Positions 46,540 through 59,880 of a stretch of DNA of 64,000 bases are shown here, piece by piece. Made by a program: the position numbers and the translations under genes. A model generated the notes under the pieces. That model saw only the letters and a list, made by a program, of their open reading frames with translations. It was not told the DNA's origin and did no database searches. Source of the DNA: Vitis vinifera. Taxonomy: Eukaryota > Streptophyta > Magnoliopsida > Vitales > Vitaceae. Location of the stretch: the NCBI RefSeq assembly GCF_030704535.1, contig NC_081813.1:2140501-2204500 (forward strand), given 5' to 3'. Every line of letters starts with the position of its first letter. Position 1 is the stretch's first letter.

Positions 46540-47200
46540 CAATAAAAATTGTGGGCAATTAAAATGACCCAAAATATCTTACTTATCTTCTCTATTTTTA
46601 CTTTTTTCTTTTTTCTTTTTAATTTTTGAAAGTATTTTTAAATTTTCAAAATACATAAATATCCCTAAAATCAAAAATTGGCCTAAGAGACCCTCATTAC
46701 TTTAAAAGTTGTCTATATGATTAAAAAAAGAGTTTATACTTATATAGTGCTAGGAATTTTTTTCCTTTATATAATGTGAGCTATCATAATTAAAATTCTA
46801 AATTTGGGAGAGGCTAGAACTCGAGCTCAATTCTTCCTTATAGAAACTAAGTTCTTTGCTATGTGGGCTAACTTCCTCTATGACAATTAATTGTGAGGTA
46901 AAATGTAACTCTATAAATTTGGCCTCATACCATACTACCATCATATCCTATGTTCCAAATGAACAAACTTTGTCATTTTCTATCGTTTACACGGTTGAGG
47001 AAGTACTTCTTATGAAAAGCCCCCTTGAATTGTTCCCAAACTATAGGTCGATGACCCTTTTAAGGCCTCTTGGTTATATCCCACCAATGATTTGCTTCTT
47101 TGTCTAACATAAATATTACATAAGAAGCTATTTGTTCCTCAAAATAGTCCATAACATCAAAAAATCTCTTAATCCATCCATACATATATATAGTCATCAA
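46540..47200. other. AT-rich DNA with a further short-LTR fragment
   Basis: About 46683-46795 resembles a reverse-oriented piece of the same short LTR family (TTAAAAGTTGTCTATATGATT ... GTGAGCTATCAT). The frame at 46856-47107 has no recognised domain. No gene is supported. Confidence 0.4.
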
Positions 47201-47985
47201 ATAACTTCAATCTTTTAAAGTCATCAAATAAGCTACCCTCAAATATTGTCTACTTTAGACTCGATCTATCTTATGACTTTAAAAAGTTTTTATATGGTTA
47301 AGAGGAATTTATACATATATAATATAAATTTTTTTTTCCCTAATCAATATGTGACATCAAAATCATCCCCTATGGAGACATGAAGTTCCCACCATATCTC
47401 ATGGGATTGCAAGACCAAACGAGTAAACACTCTTAAAAGGCCGAACAAATAAAAGTCAACATCAAAGTCAATAATTGACTTTGATACTATTTGTGATGAC
47501 TCACCCCCTTTAAATATTGTATATTCTAAACCCAATAGGTTCCACCATTTTAAAATACGTTTACATGATTAAAAGTTTTTAACAATATATATGTATAAAC
47601 TCTTTCTAACTATATAAACATGTTTTAAAACCATAAAGGCTCATTAGGTTGAGAGTGAACAATATTTGTATGAGAGGTAGTGGGTCGTTACAAGTGATAT
47701 CAGAGTTGATCATAGACCTCAATGTTAGTCTCTATTTGTTTCATCTCGCAAGTTTGTTAACCTGTTTGGTTTCACGATCCTATGAGACATGATTAGAATA
47801 TCGTATTTGCATGAAGAATGATTGTGATATCCTACAATAGATAGAAAAAAAAGTTTTTGATATTGTGTATATATATATATATATATATATATGGACTCCT
47901 ATTAATCATGTAAATGACTTTTGAAGTCGTGGACCTCATTAAAACTAGTCCAGACAATATCTATATGATTAAGAGCAAATCGTAT
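47200..47985. mobile_element. Cluster of fossil short LTR (TRIM-like) fragments in both orientations
   Basis: Reverse-oriented pieces lie at about 47215-47335 and 47490-47600. A forward piece at about 47600-47693 ends GGGTCGTTACA and is followed by AGTGATATCAGAGTTGATC, close to the tRNA-Met primer-binding site TGGTATCAGAG. After a ~130-base interior comes another forward LTR-like unit (about 47828-47985) starting TGTGATATCC and containing a (TA)n run. The layout shows nested insertions of one family. All copies are decayed. Confidence 0.6.
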
Positions 47986-48445
47986 ATTTACTTTATATTT
48001 AGTTCTTAAAAAAGACGAAGAAAGAAAATAATGAAAAAAAAAACATAATAGCATATTAAGGTTCAAATTTAAAGTTTGCATAATTTTGGATGGACACTAT
48101 AGACTTTTTGCAAATATTAATTCAATTTTAAAATCCTCTTTTCCGTATAAAAAAATATAAAAAAATCATCCCACATGCTTTTAAGAAAATATGTATGAAA
48201 CTTCTAAATATTTTCTTAATATTAAGTAAAAATATTTCCATGTTTATTAATTTTGATAATTTGAAATTTCTATTTACCAAGTATATAATTTAAAATTCAA
48301 TTTTATTACAATTTTCCCCACAACCAAACACAATTTCCAGAGCGCCTTCTTCAATGCGAAGACTCTCTTCACGCACTCTGAAAATCAGATAGTGTCATTG
48401 ATTAAACCAAAGCCGTGGATTTGGTGAGGCCCCAGAGAGTGTGCC

Positions 48446-51400
48446 ATGTCCCACCACGCATACGATCCGTACTACCATCACGCCCAGGGGGACCGGTCGG
48501 GGATCAACACACTGTTCGTCTCCGGCCTTCCCGACGACGTCAAGCCCCGTGAGATTCACAATCTCTTCCGCCGCCGTCCAGGCTTCGACTCTTGCCAGCT
48601 CAAGTACACTGGCCGTGGCAATCAGGTCTAATCCACATTCTACTTTTCTTTTCTTTTTAAAAAATTTTGATTTTTTTTTTTTTGGGGGGGTTGTTTTTGG
48701 GAATTGGGAATTGTTTTCTTAGGAAAAAAAAAAAATCAGCAGGAAAATGGAGGGAAGGAGAAGAAAAGAAAGACTTTTTTTTTTTAATATTGTGATTTTG
48801 TGTTGTTTTGGAATTGGTAATTGTGTTGTGTTTTCTTTGGAAGTGGGAGTTGTGTTTTTCTTAAGAGAGAATCAGTGTGTATTTGGTTGCCTAGTAAATG
48901 GAGGAAAGGGGAAGGAAGGTGCGATAGGTGATTAGGTTTTCCTGTTTTCTTAAGAGAGAATCAGCCCCTATTTAGTTACACAAATGGAGGAAGTAGAAGG
49001 GAATTCTGTTGAATGATATGCTATATGTTGTTTTAGAAATGACAATTAGGTTTTCCTATTCTTCCGGGAAAACCAATTTTGTTGGGTTGGCTGTAAAATG
49101 GAGGAACGAGAAAGCAGAGAGAATATGTTTTATGTTGTTTTTTAAGGCAATTAGGGTGTTTTTTTTTGGTGAAAAATCAGCCTTTGTTTGGTTGCATAGA
49201 GAGTTGAGGAAAGGAAAGGACACGGGAAGGAAATTTTGAATGTTGTACTTCTTTGTTAGTTTTGGGTTTGGGCTTCTAGGGTTTTCAAGAATGTTGTCTG
49301 GGAAATTTGCTCTGTTTGGTTCTAGGGAAAACGGAGTAAAAGCCAATAAAATGAGATTTTGGGTGTGTTTTATATTGTCAGGACTGGTTGAGAGTGTCTT
49401 TGGGTTGTTTGAGAAAGTTAGTATCATGCATTTTCTCAGTAACAGAAGAATGTGATTATAGGGTTCTCTGCATTTTCATAATTGCAGTGTTTCACATTGC
49501 TTGCTAAGATTGAATATTCAGGTTTATCAGAGTAGGGTCCCATTTCATGGACTGTGCAAACTTTTAGAATGATTTAAGAAGAGAATATTGATAAGAAGAA
49601 AATGATTTTTGTCATGTTCCGGATTCTTTGACATTTCTGTGACTATTTATTTTTCAAACATTTTGAGATGCTTCAAAATTTCTTCGAGAATGCTTGTTGG
49701 CTATCACTTAGGCAGTTTATTTCTTGTTTGCAGGTTGTTGCATTTGCTACCTTTTTCAATCATCAAACCGCAGTTGCAGCACTTCATGCATTAAATGTAA
49801 GAATGCGTGTTCTTGACAGAATATATCCATTCCTTTTTTTAGGGAAAACCTTATTGTCATTTGAACACAAGTTTCATGATCTTTGGTAGATATCTATAGA
49901 TATGTGTTTACTTGTCATGAATAGAATATTGCAATTCATTAGAATTTAATAGCTTGTTAGCTGTGATGAAATTAAAAAAATGGGGAAAATGTTGTTTCAT
50001 TGGTCAATCAAAATCGTTAGATGACTTATTATTTGTGTTCTTATCTTTTGATTAAGGATTTATTTTAAATGATAACATAACCAAGCAAAATGTAAATGAG
50101 AATTAGATTCTTAAGGTTTGTTTGAACATTGTAGGGCAGTCATCTTAAGTAGAATTATATCCTTTTCTGAACCCGACCTAATGGAGCCTGACATTAGCTA
50201 AAATGCATTTTACTAAAGAAGTGAAGACATAAGACATAACCTGCCCTTTAATTGCAACATCTTTTTCCCCTTTTCAGTAATTTGACAAGTTAGAGAGTTC
50301 TTTTATTTTTTTATTCAGAAAAATATGACAACAAAACATGTAACATTCAGTGGTAAATATTGGAGTAATTTGGTGCTTGAAATGTTAACTGAAAATTTTC
50401 AAGGATAATGCTAGTATTTCCTGTTCAAGTAGTCAACACCTTGGAAACTGGTCGGAAATCAAGGTTTCAGTTTCAACCGTGTCGGTCCAGTTGAGATATT
50501 AAACCAAAGGGATTATATGACTAACGTTACCAGCATGAGAATATTTCTTTAAGAACTTTTGAGTCCCTTCTTACTTGTCACTTCTATGATTATCATTTTC
50601 AGGGCGTAAAATTTGACCCTCAAACTGGATCCATTCTGCACATTGAATTGGCCAGATCAAACTCAAGAAGAAAACGTGTACCAGGTATACAATTTCATGT
50701 CAGGCTGAAGACAATTGTAATTTTGAACTTGTTTCCTAAATCAGTATAATGAGTTCTGGTTAAGTTTTATCTTTGAACTCCAATTTCATTGTCAAATTAT
50801 CACATTGTTGGTTTTTGTTCACAGGTAGTGGTGCTTATGTTGTTATTGATAAAAGAAGTAAAACATCAACCAATGCCCACGAAACATCAAGTGATGACGG
50901 TAATGTGCTGTGAACATTATAAAATCTTATGAAAAAGTACTGATACCGCTTATATGCCTGTTAGCAGCACCCACTACTTCATTTTTGGCCTCATTTATTC
51001 CATTTGATAATTGCTTCTAGAATCTAGTTTTCACATCAGGAAGTCACTGCCTCCTCATCTGACCCTAAATTGTATGGCTCACTTGCACATGTTGGCACAT
51101 TTTCAACATTCAGGAGATAGTGAATCTGATGAACCGGCCAAAACAAGCAATCCTGACTCTGGAAACAATGATGATTTAGTGACTGCAAAGAGGTTGAAAA
51201 TGCTCTCCAGTCTCATTTTGTGAATTTGACAAAGCTTAGCAAATAGAAAGAATAAAAGCTTTTGAGTTCCTGCAGTCCTTCTTGCAGGAGACTAACTGTA
51301 TTTCTTCTCCATTAATTTGCAGTGGTGAGATGGCAGTTGATCCTGACAGTACTCTAACGGCTGTAAATGTAAGTGAAAAAGCATAATACATTGATGTTTT

Positions 51401-53134
51401 GTTAAAAATTTTCATTCAATTATGGAAATGACTTTGTGTTCTTACTTCTTGATCTACTGCATTTTGGTTTCTTGAAAGGATAGTGCGTTGAACTCTCTAT
51501 TATTTGTGAGTTTAAAAGTGTGATGTAGAAATATAAGCATGCATACACTCAATAGGAACTGTTAATGCAATGAGTTATGAAATTCTCTTTTTCTCTGCTT
51601 TAGGTAGGATTGATGCTCTACTTACCATCCTGTTCATCTTACTTTTAGTTCTATACTTCTATGGATGCTTAGAAATTTATTTTTCCCTTATATTGGGGCA
51701 TTACAAAAGGAGAACATTTGTCCTCTTCTTTCTGGTCTAATTGAGGATCCCCGAAATCGTTCTGTTGAATTTTTGTTTTCTATGATGTTGGTTTTTCAAA
51801 TAAAAAATTTCTTTATGGTCTTCAATTAGGGGCTTGAACAGGAATGTAACTCATTTTTGTTGTTTTCTCAAATTATAGGGTTGTTCAAATTCTGAGGTTT
51901 TCGGACTGTTGTGAATGCATCATCAAAAGTTTGCATGTGTTTCATGTGATTGTTAACAAGTGCTTGCGTATCAAGTGCCTCATAAATCTCTATTAGGCCC
52001 CTTTTTGTTGATTTCTGCAAGGCAATAAGATCTTTTTTAAGCTAACTAAGAGCTTTTGTAGATGTTGAGGTAAATTTTATTAAAGGAGCTTTGGGGTTTT
52101 TTTAAGAGGAAAAAAAAAAAAAGAAGGAAGCGGTTTAAGCTGGAAGCCAGTATGTTGCTTCTCATTGAAGCACTTTTTTTGACTTATGCACTAATTTTTA
52201 ATATAATTTATATAATTTCAATATTGCCTCTTTAAAAATATGGTTTTGGCCTCAGTTTCAACTTCTAAGTGACTCAGTGGTTGTTATGACTTGGCTGTTG
52301 CAGGAGCAGCCAGAAAAGACAACTGATGCGGGTCTCCCACCATGTTCCACTTTATTCATTGCAAATCTGGGTCCAACTTGCACTGAAGATGAACTGAAGC
52401 AAGTTCTATCTCAGTAAGTTGCCTCTCCTTATCTTGTTCTAAACCTCGTTTTTTGTTGAAATTCTATGCTGTCTCAAGAAGTGCTTGATTCCTATGTCTA
52501 CTTTCTATGTCCTTATAAATTGCATCATTATCTATTGAGTTTTTATGAGGAAATTTGATGGCTTTTATGCTGTTTGGTGCCAGATACCCAGGATTTAATG
52601 TGCTCAAGATGCGAGCTAAAGGTGGAATGCCTGTTGCATTTGCTGATTTTGAGGTATAATATCGCCAATGGCAACTATGGACTTCAATTTTTGCTAATAT
52701 GTTAACCATCTAGTAACTGATAATCATGGTCGGAACATATGTTATTGGTTATGATCTATCATGTTTCAACTTGGCAAATGATGATCCCAATTAATTGGGG
52801 TTGCTAGTAACTCTTATTCATTTACGAAAATTATCATTCTTATTTCCTTTTCTGAATTCATTGAACAAGGCAATTTGTCGTCATTAACGTCTTTCATTCC
52901 TGGCAGGAAATTGAGCAAGCTAATAAGGCAATGGATGCACTTCAAGGCAGCATGCTGGCATCCTCAGACAGGGGTGGCATGCACTTAGAGTATGCTTCAC
53001 CCCTTCAATTATTCTACAGCTTCATCATCTAAGCTCCTTTCAGATAATCATCACATTTCATGATAACTGCATCTAATTGATAGTTTCTCAACATGTTTTG
53101 CAGATATGCAAGGTCTAAAATGAGGAAGCCCTAG
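48446..53134 (+). CDS. WHI3/RBPMS-like RNA-binding protein with two RRMs
   Basis: A predicted RNA-binding protein of the plant group related to yeast WHI3, animal RBPMS and Arabidopsis nuclear-speckle RNA-binding proteins, acting in mRNA localisation, stability or alternative splicing. Exons: 48446-48625, 49734-49796, 50603-50684, 50825-50899, 51114-51192, 51323-51368, 52304-52413, 52584-52653, 52907-52989, 53104-53134. They join to 272 aa. RRM1 (about residues 20-100) has TLFVSGLPDDVKPREIHNLF, and its RNP1 is the diverged VVAFATF. RRM2 (about 185-265) has TLFIANLGPTCTEDELKQVL and PVAFADF. The linker is acidic and Ser-rich (SDDGDSESDEPAK). It ends EYARSKMRKP. A 1.1-kb first intron carries tandem repeats. 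Confidence 0.92.
48720..49330 (+). repeat. Degenerate ~100-bp tandem repeats in intron 1 of the WHI3-like gene
   Basis: About five to six units share AGAATCAG, then TTTGGTTGC, then AATGGAGGAAAGG and a T-rich tract (TTGTTTT..GG). Landmarks: AATCAG near 48735, 48870, 48959 and 49176; ATGGAGG near 48747, 48898, 48984 and 49098; TTTGGTT near 48881, 49187 and 49315. Spacing is about 90-130 bases. It lies just downstream of the first 5' splice site. Confidence 0.65.
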
Positions 53135-54236
53135 AAGAAAGAGGAGCAAAGCAAAAATTTTCCAATGGTTTCGGAACCTTATCTGTACCATACTGCAGAA
53201 TCCTGTTTTCTAAACCTGGCAGTGAAATTGTGCCAGTGTAGGAACCATGTGAGGGTTCATAGCTGTTATTGGCTTGTCTTCCTTTGGATTCTTTTTCCAG
53301 GAATCAATGTGAAAAACAGTTCCTAAGCCTGTTAAGATCGCCCTAATCTTTTAATACCAGTTCCGTAACTTGCAACTGTTGAATTAAAGATTTTCTTCAC
53401 CTCATAACTGCTATTAAAGTAACAGCAATAAGACCCCATTTAAGCATTCAATGTCCTCTTGATTTCTTGCACTAGTGCCATATGGGGCATTGGTTTACAG
53501 GGTCTTGTCCAATCTGTTTCATCATCTTTGGACTTTGTGCTTTGAACACCGCTGGAGTTATGGAGTTTTGGAGAGGGTCCATTTTGAGGATAAGATCACG
53601 GGCGATCATAATCAGAAGGGTTTGGGTCTGGGGCCACAAATACAATCATGTTAAGGGACATCAGACACGGAGACCATATAATAAATGAGTTGGCTGAAAG
53701 TGAAAGCTACAGAGGACCAAGAAAACCCACCTTTAATGCCCCCATGTTTGTCCATTATCTGTCTTCTGAACCTCTCAGCTGTTATCTACATCAGACAGAC
53801 TTTCCATGTTTGGACTTTGTCCCTGTGTTTTCAATATTTTGCAATTCAAATGGTTGGATTTCATTCACCCCCTCATTAACATCCTTGGCATTTCATGTTC
53901 AGTGCTTTGATCAGTTAACAAAAACATCTGAAATAACCCAAAAAGGACAGGGAGACACAAGCTGAGCAAAACATATTTTTTGAGAGCTTCTTCCTTGATT
54001 CAAACAAAAGACATCCACCATTGTTCATATTGCCATTTGGTATTTTACTACTCTTTCTCCCCATCTCTCAATGAATTACAAAACCTTGCTATCCCTCCTA
54101 ACTTCCCCCTCTACTGTACAGAAGCAAAATCTAGATGACATTGGACAGGAAAAGAAAAACAAGAAAAAAAATCTAAGTGAAAAAGAAAATAGGCAAATGC
54201 ATCTTCAGCATTCCCATACATGTAGCACTCCTAGCC
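53135..54236. other. Convergent 3' region between the WHI3-like gene and the kinase gene
   Basis: About 53135-53420 is likely the WHI3-like 3' UTR, and about 53950-54236 the 3' UTR of the minus-strand kinase. A plus frame at 53648-53965 has no domain. Nothing else was recognised. Confidence 0.5.
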
Positions 54237-57200
54237 TTACAATTTGTCTTCGCTTGAAGTCCTCCTGCCCTTATCCTTCTCCCAGAAGGCTGACCTTAGC
54301 GCTTCAAGGGACAGCTTACCACTGAATTCTTCATATGCCTCGTTTAATATTGGACCACTGTAATGTTGATGCTGGTCTGACCAAATCCGCCCACTCTGGC
54401 TGCCCACATCATAACCCGGGGTTGCCATGTAATTTGAGTCCATAACCATGTCTCCCTCCAGAATGCGTAACACCTTCATACACAAAGAACATGAAACAGG
54501 TAAACAAAAGCCTGGCTGAAGATTTTGGAACCACCTAGATTTCTCGATAGGGAATCAACTCTAATGCAAATCAAGTTTTGGAAGCTAGTGACAACTTTTT
54601 CAAAGATCAGAGCTACATATTTTCAGTGAGGGTCTAGTAATGTAATCTTCCATAACCAAAATTAATGAGAAACTTTTGAAATGATGATTTTTAAGTAACA
54701 ATTAAATAAAAATTGCTTAACAGTTTGGGAAAATGCTCTAGAAAAAGTTGACCGGTTTTCTGTTAAGATGTTTCTTACCTGTGACATCCGAGGCCTTGCA
54801 TGAGGATCCCTCCGTATGCACAAGGATGCTGCATGCAACATGCAATAGACCTCCTGCTCCGAATAACAGTTTCCCAGCCGTGGGTCTACTAGTTCATCAA
54901 TGGCATACTCTTCCAGTAAAGGACGTGCCTGAATAAGATTTTAAAACATAAGCAACAAAAGGGAAAAGGAAACCAAGAAAATTATCTAAGATCACTTTGC
55001 CCAATATTAATAGGTTATTTGGTCTGAAGAAGGCTTAAATCATACCCATTCAGTGAGGCATTGCTGACCCTTGGGCCGGTTAAGGTCCACAGCTTTTCGT
55101 CCTGTGACAAGCTCCACCAAGACAACCCCAAAAGAATATACATCAGCCTTTTCTGTGATTTGGCCGCTTTGAGCATATTCTGGAGCCAAATACCTACATA
55201 ACAAGGAGCAGAATAGCTCATTTGATACTATAACAGTGTGAAAGCATTAAAGTTAAAGCAAAAGCTGTCATTCAGTAGTTACCCAAATGTTCCAATTACT
55301 CTTGTTTCCACACCCGTGTCTCCATCAGGCTGCCACCTAGCCAGGCCAAAATCCCCAACCTAATCAAAGCAAAAGTAGGAGTAAGGTCAAGCTTTCTATA
55401 TGCTATCTTTACCAAGTAAAACACAGATTCCATACCCCTTGAAAAAATAACATCACAATTGTCTTATTTATCACGTTCAAATATGTTTAACTTTGAAAAA
55501 ATGGAAATAAGATTAAGAAACTGGCATACCAGTGGCTCAAAATCATGGGTGATGAGGATGTTGTTGGGTCGCATGTCACGGTGGACAATGCAACCCACTC
55601 TGCATTCTTCATGAAGATAACGCAGACCTCGAGCAGCTCCAACAGCAACTTTTTGTCGAGCAGACCATTCTAGTGGATCTCGATGGCGTCCTGAAAGTAT
55701 CCAAACCATATAAATTTATAGTCAAGTAATAAGAAGAAACTAAGCTTCCTCATGAAAAAGACCCTGAAAAAATGGCTCAAGAATTAATGGCCGTCATGTT
55801 GAAGGAGGTCATTATTTAAATAAATAAAAAATCCGATTATTAATGATGACATATTTTGTGCATTTGATTAGTAGTAGCATTCCGCACAGGGAGGAACAGA
55901 AATTACCATATAGATGAGAATCCAGTGAGCCATTGCATATATATTCATAAACCAGCAACCTTCTTCTGTCTTCTATACAGTACCCAATCAGCATAACAAC
56001 ATTTCGGTGCTGAGCACAGCTCAGGACTTCCACTTCTGAGCAAAATTCAACATCACCCTGAGAACTAGCCAATTTGTGTTGCTTCACAGCAACTGCTTGG
56101 CCATCAGGTAGGACCCCTCTGTGGACAGATCCAAACCCGCCTTCTGCCAAGAAATTAGCTTGTGAAAATCCACCAGTAGCAAGCTCCAGCTCGGCATAGC
56201 TGAACCACCTTGGGGGCTTTCCAAATACAGGAGCCTTGTGTTGACATATTGAACACAATGGAGGTGGACCAGGAGGCGCATTTCTGGATAATGAAATTGC
56301 TTCTCTAACGTTCCCACTGAAGTCCAGTTCTGACCTATAGTTCATCATTCCAATTCTAGCATCACGATCAATTTTTGAGAACTTATCTAGCAAAGCTTTA
56401 GACGTGGGAGGTTGAGTCTTATCCCTGGATTTCTTTGAACTTTGTTCAATATGTTGTGAGGATTGATGATGAGAAGTGAGAACACCTGCCATCCAAGGTT
56501 GGAACCCAACACTTGAAGATGGAGATAAATTTTCATTGTCAGTGTCTGAACTAGATTCATCAAGATCCAAATTTTCTTTTGTATGTGATGATTCCTCTTT
56601 CTTTAGGTCTCCATTCACTTCGGAGTTGAAGAATGGTGAGGTTCCTGGATCTGAGCTTGATACTGATGAAGTTCCAACTTCAGTTGCAGTGAATGGTGTC
56701 CCCAACTCCGGACTACTGCTTGGAGTCACAACTGGCCCCCGAATGGACTTCATCGAGTCATTCTTGGTTTTAGAATGTTTTTCAGCTGTTTCACCTGGTT
56801 CAGAAGGCAATTGACAGGCTGTTTCAGATTCCATCTTAGGTGATCCAACCAAATTCAAGCGGAGAACTTTAGGTTGGGAGCGCTTCATAACCACAATGTT
56901 GCATTGCAGCTCCTCCATGCAGCATTTTTCCTCATGTTTGAGCTGCCTGCACATAACACAAGTAACTTTTAACCAAGGGAAGAGTAATGAAAATAAGGAC
57001 ATAACTGCTGAACCAAGAAATTAATAGACAACAGCTTGACAGAGAAATAAAGGAATTCCCAGGAGGGAAATGAAAATAAATAAATAAATAAAAACATTTT
57101 TATGGAAAAATTAGAAAGAGTATATTACTTATCCAATACAACCCAATTAGCTTCTGTTCTTTTGGCCTCTCCAGAAACTGCTCCACATGGTGATCCAGAG

Positions 57201-58304
57201 ACAATCTTTATCTTGACATTTATCTGTGAAATGAACGGATCAGGAAACACATTAAAATCCTATAAGCGTCCCTAACACTGAACCATGTACACGTTTATTG
57301 AGGCACTCACCTTGTTTGGATCATAAACATCATGAAGCTGAAGGATCATCTGTGAACAAGAATCTGTAATCTCACATTTCTGCTCTGAACTTGCTCCTGA
57401 ATGAGATTTCCGGTGACCGCTCGCACAGTCCCCTGCAAATCTTGGGAAACCCCATAATTTTCTACCTGAAAAGAGGAGAAAAAGTTAGTTGCCTCTAAAA
57501 AGTCTATCGCCATATCAGTGGATTTTTTGAAGAAAATGGAAATCACCAGATTCCTTGAAACTCATGAATTTCCTTATTCAAAACCAAACTTCACCTAGAT
57601 GTAGAACTTCTGAAACTTCAATTGCTATTATCTATTCAACAAAACAACTGATGGTCGTTTAATTATCGATCATACAAACCCCAGTCTTCCAAGCCGGAGA
57701 CATGAGATCTGCAGAGATGATTACCTTCTCTATGTGCATTATAACCACAATGCCAACAAGGATCCAGGGATAACATTACCATAGTATAGCCCACGCCACC
57801 CAAATATAAACCAGACAAAACAAACCAGGACATAAAACTGGGAACAGATTTCAAAAAAATTCTCATGATTGGACAAATTATGTACTCAAAAGTCGAATCT
57901 AGTCTCTAAGTGATCCTACAGAAACAAATTAACTAGCCTGTTGAAAACTAACATCTACCCAAATCATCAAAACTTACACCACAAAAAGCACCAAGGGAAA
58001 TGAACATACTGATCAAGTGAAGCACATTCTTCATTTTCTATGCTCTCCCTAGAAAGAACATATGATTAATATGGAAACATTCCAATCAAGGAATCAATCC
58101 AACATGAAAGCGCAAAGGTATACCTGGGCTTTGTGCAGGGACGACAACAAGCAGAGTAATGCAATCCCCAGGCTGCACAACATGAGTTAAGGCCCATACC
58201 AGAGCAGTTTTCGGGATTTCTCTCGACGCCTTCACCGCAACAACCACCTTCTCGGCAGCCTCCGAGGATTTCTCCTGCTTCCCTCTCTTCTGATCCTTAC
58301 TCAT
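54237..58304 (-). CDS. Receptor-like cytoplasmic kinase with N-terminal UspA-like region ("inactive protein kinase SELMODRAFT_444075-like" family)
   Basis: Nine exons (58124-58304, 57311-57465, 57129-57223, 55907-56946, 55530-55690, 55283-55359, 55046-55193, 54779-54928, 54237-54473) give 747 aa. The N-terminal ~140 residues ([20 protein letters not shown] ... [16 protein letters not shown]) resemble a universal-stress-protein nucleotide-binding fold. A Ser-rich disordered linker (about 160-370) follows, then the short cysteine motif [20 protein letters not shown]. The kinase domain (about 390-670) has [27 protein letters not shown] and GDFGLARW, then GTFGYLAPEYA. There is no signal peptide or TM segment, so it is cytoplasmic. 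The Lys, HRD Asp and DFG Asp are all present although databases label the family inactive. The C-tail ends RRTSSEDKL. Confidence 0.94.
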
Positions 58305-59880
58305 TAGGCCACCAAATTCTACTCACCTCCTTGGTTAACAGATCCAATTTCCCACACCCATCAAACCCATCTCAGTATGGAAGCTAAACAACCACTGGCT
58401 TCTCTAAGACAACAAAATATTTGCATTATTAGCTTGTCCCCACCACCATGTTTGATTCAAAGACATGTATCAGAAACATGCTTTTCTGCTCTCATCAGTA
58501 GCCCCAGAGCCCCCAAATGACAAGACCCTTTTAACCAATTCAGTCCAATTACCCAACAGAAGCACACACAAGAAAAAAGAAAAAAAGGCTAAGAATGGTC
58601 GATGGAATAGAACCCACTTCCCAATTTGTCTCTCTTTGATCAACCAGAGAATCTTGCAAGCTTATTCCAAAAATAGTAACAGTAATCCTTGAATAGATCT
58701 ATGGAAACTTCAAATATTTTGGCTTAGTAAACGGAGAAACTGATTCCTTGCCTGCGTTTGATGGGAGGTTCAAATCTTTTGAGGAGTCCTCAAGAGAAAA
58801 GGGGTATCAAGGCACTGTTTGGCATGAGATGTACGATAATGCAAAACGACACAGCACCATAGTAGACCTCAACATATGTGCATCAGTAGCATGGCTTTTG
58901 AGCCTTCAAATCAGGGAGTCAACCCAGTGAAAGAAACAGGTTCAGATTCGCAATGCCCAACCAAAAAAAAAGATATGAAATGATGAACTGACAAAGAGAG
59001 GCGTTGCTTTTGCTTTTGATGTATGTGTCTCGAGAATCTTTGCTCAGAAACCTCAATTTTGAACCTTAAAGCTTCCCCATTAGCCTCGTATCGACACCAA
59101 CTGGATCAAATCCTGCACAAAAGTCATATCTGATCAGCATCTTCCACAAAGTTCAAAAATAAAATAAATAAAACTCAAACTCCCTGTTTGGTTGCCGAGA
59201 AAACGTGAGGAAAAAGTAAAGAAACCTTACAGTTCGAGGACAGAAAGACTCAACTTACTTGAGTTGAATTTCTTTCCCCCTTTCATTTTCTTCCTCTTTC
59301 TCTTTTCTCCAAAAAGAAAAGGAAAAAGAAAAAGAAAAAACACTCAAATGTCTGAACCATAAGATCCAAATTTTACTTTCCCATCTCTTTCCCTTCCTTT
59401 CCCAGCAACCAAACTAAAAACACGGCAAACAAAAGTGTGAGCCACAACCTACAAATCTCAGCTTTGAATTCAACCCCATTAAGAAAAACGCCCAAACTCT
59501 ATGATTCAACCTCAAAAATAACTTCTCACAAACGCAACCGCAGCAACCTCACGTGAAACCCATGATACAAAAACACTCCAATATCATTTTAGCTTTTAGT
59601 TTCCGGGAGTTGTTCTTTCACATCAGCCAAACAAACACTTCCACGCCAAAAGGTACGGAGAAAAGGGGTCGGAAGAGAAGAAGATCGAAGAGTTACACCC
59701 ACCCTGACCACACCCAACAACAACACCCACCACCCCACTACCACATCCCCAAAAATAATCAAAACCCAAAAAAAAATAAAAAATATTGTGGGAGATGGAA
59801 GTAAATCAAGACAAGATTGTTTGTGATGGCCTAGTAAGAAAAGGAAACTATGAATTTATATATTTATATAAAATTTGATA
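58305..59880 (-). promoter_or_regulatory. Upstream/leader region of the kinase gene
   Basis: A long non-coding stretch before the kinase start codon. TATATAAA-type sequence on the minus strand near 59857-59873 could be the core promoter. That would imply a ~1.5-kb leader region, probably with a 5' UTR intron, as is common in this family. The TATA assignment is an inference. A CACGTG lies at 59550-59555. Confidence 0.4.
59185..59414. repeat. Inverted repeat GTTTGGTTGC ... GCAACCAAAC, 230 bp
   Basis: The two arms are perfect 10-mers (59185-59194 region and 59405-59414), followed inward by purine-rich GAGAAAAcgtGAGGAAA on the left and pyrimidine-rich TTTCCCTTCCTTTCCC on the right. The pairing therefore continues imperfectly. 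Interior AAAAG/CTTTT tracts extend the fold. It lies in the presumed leader of the kinase gene. Confidence 0.55.
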
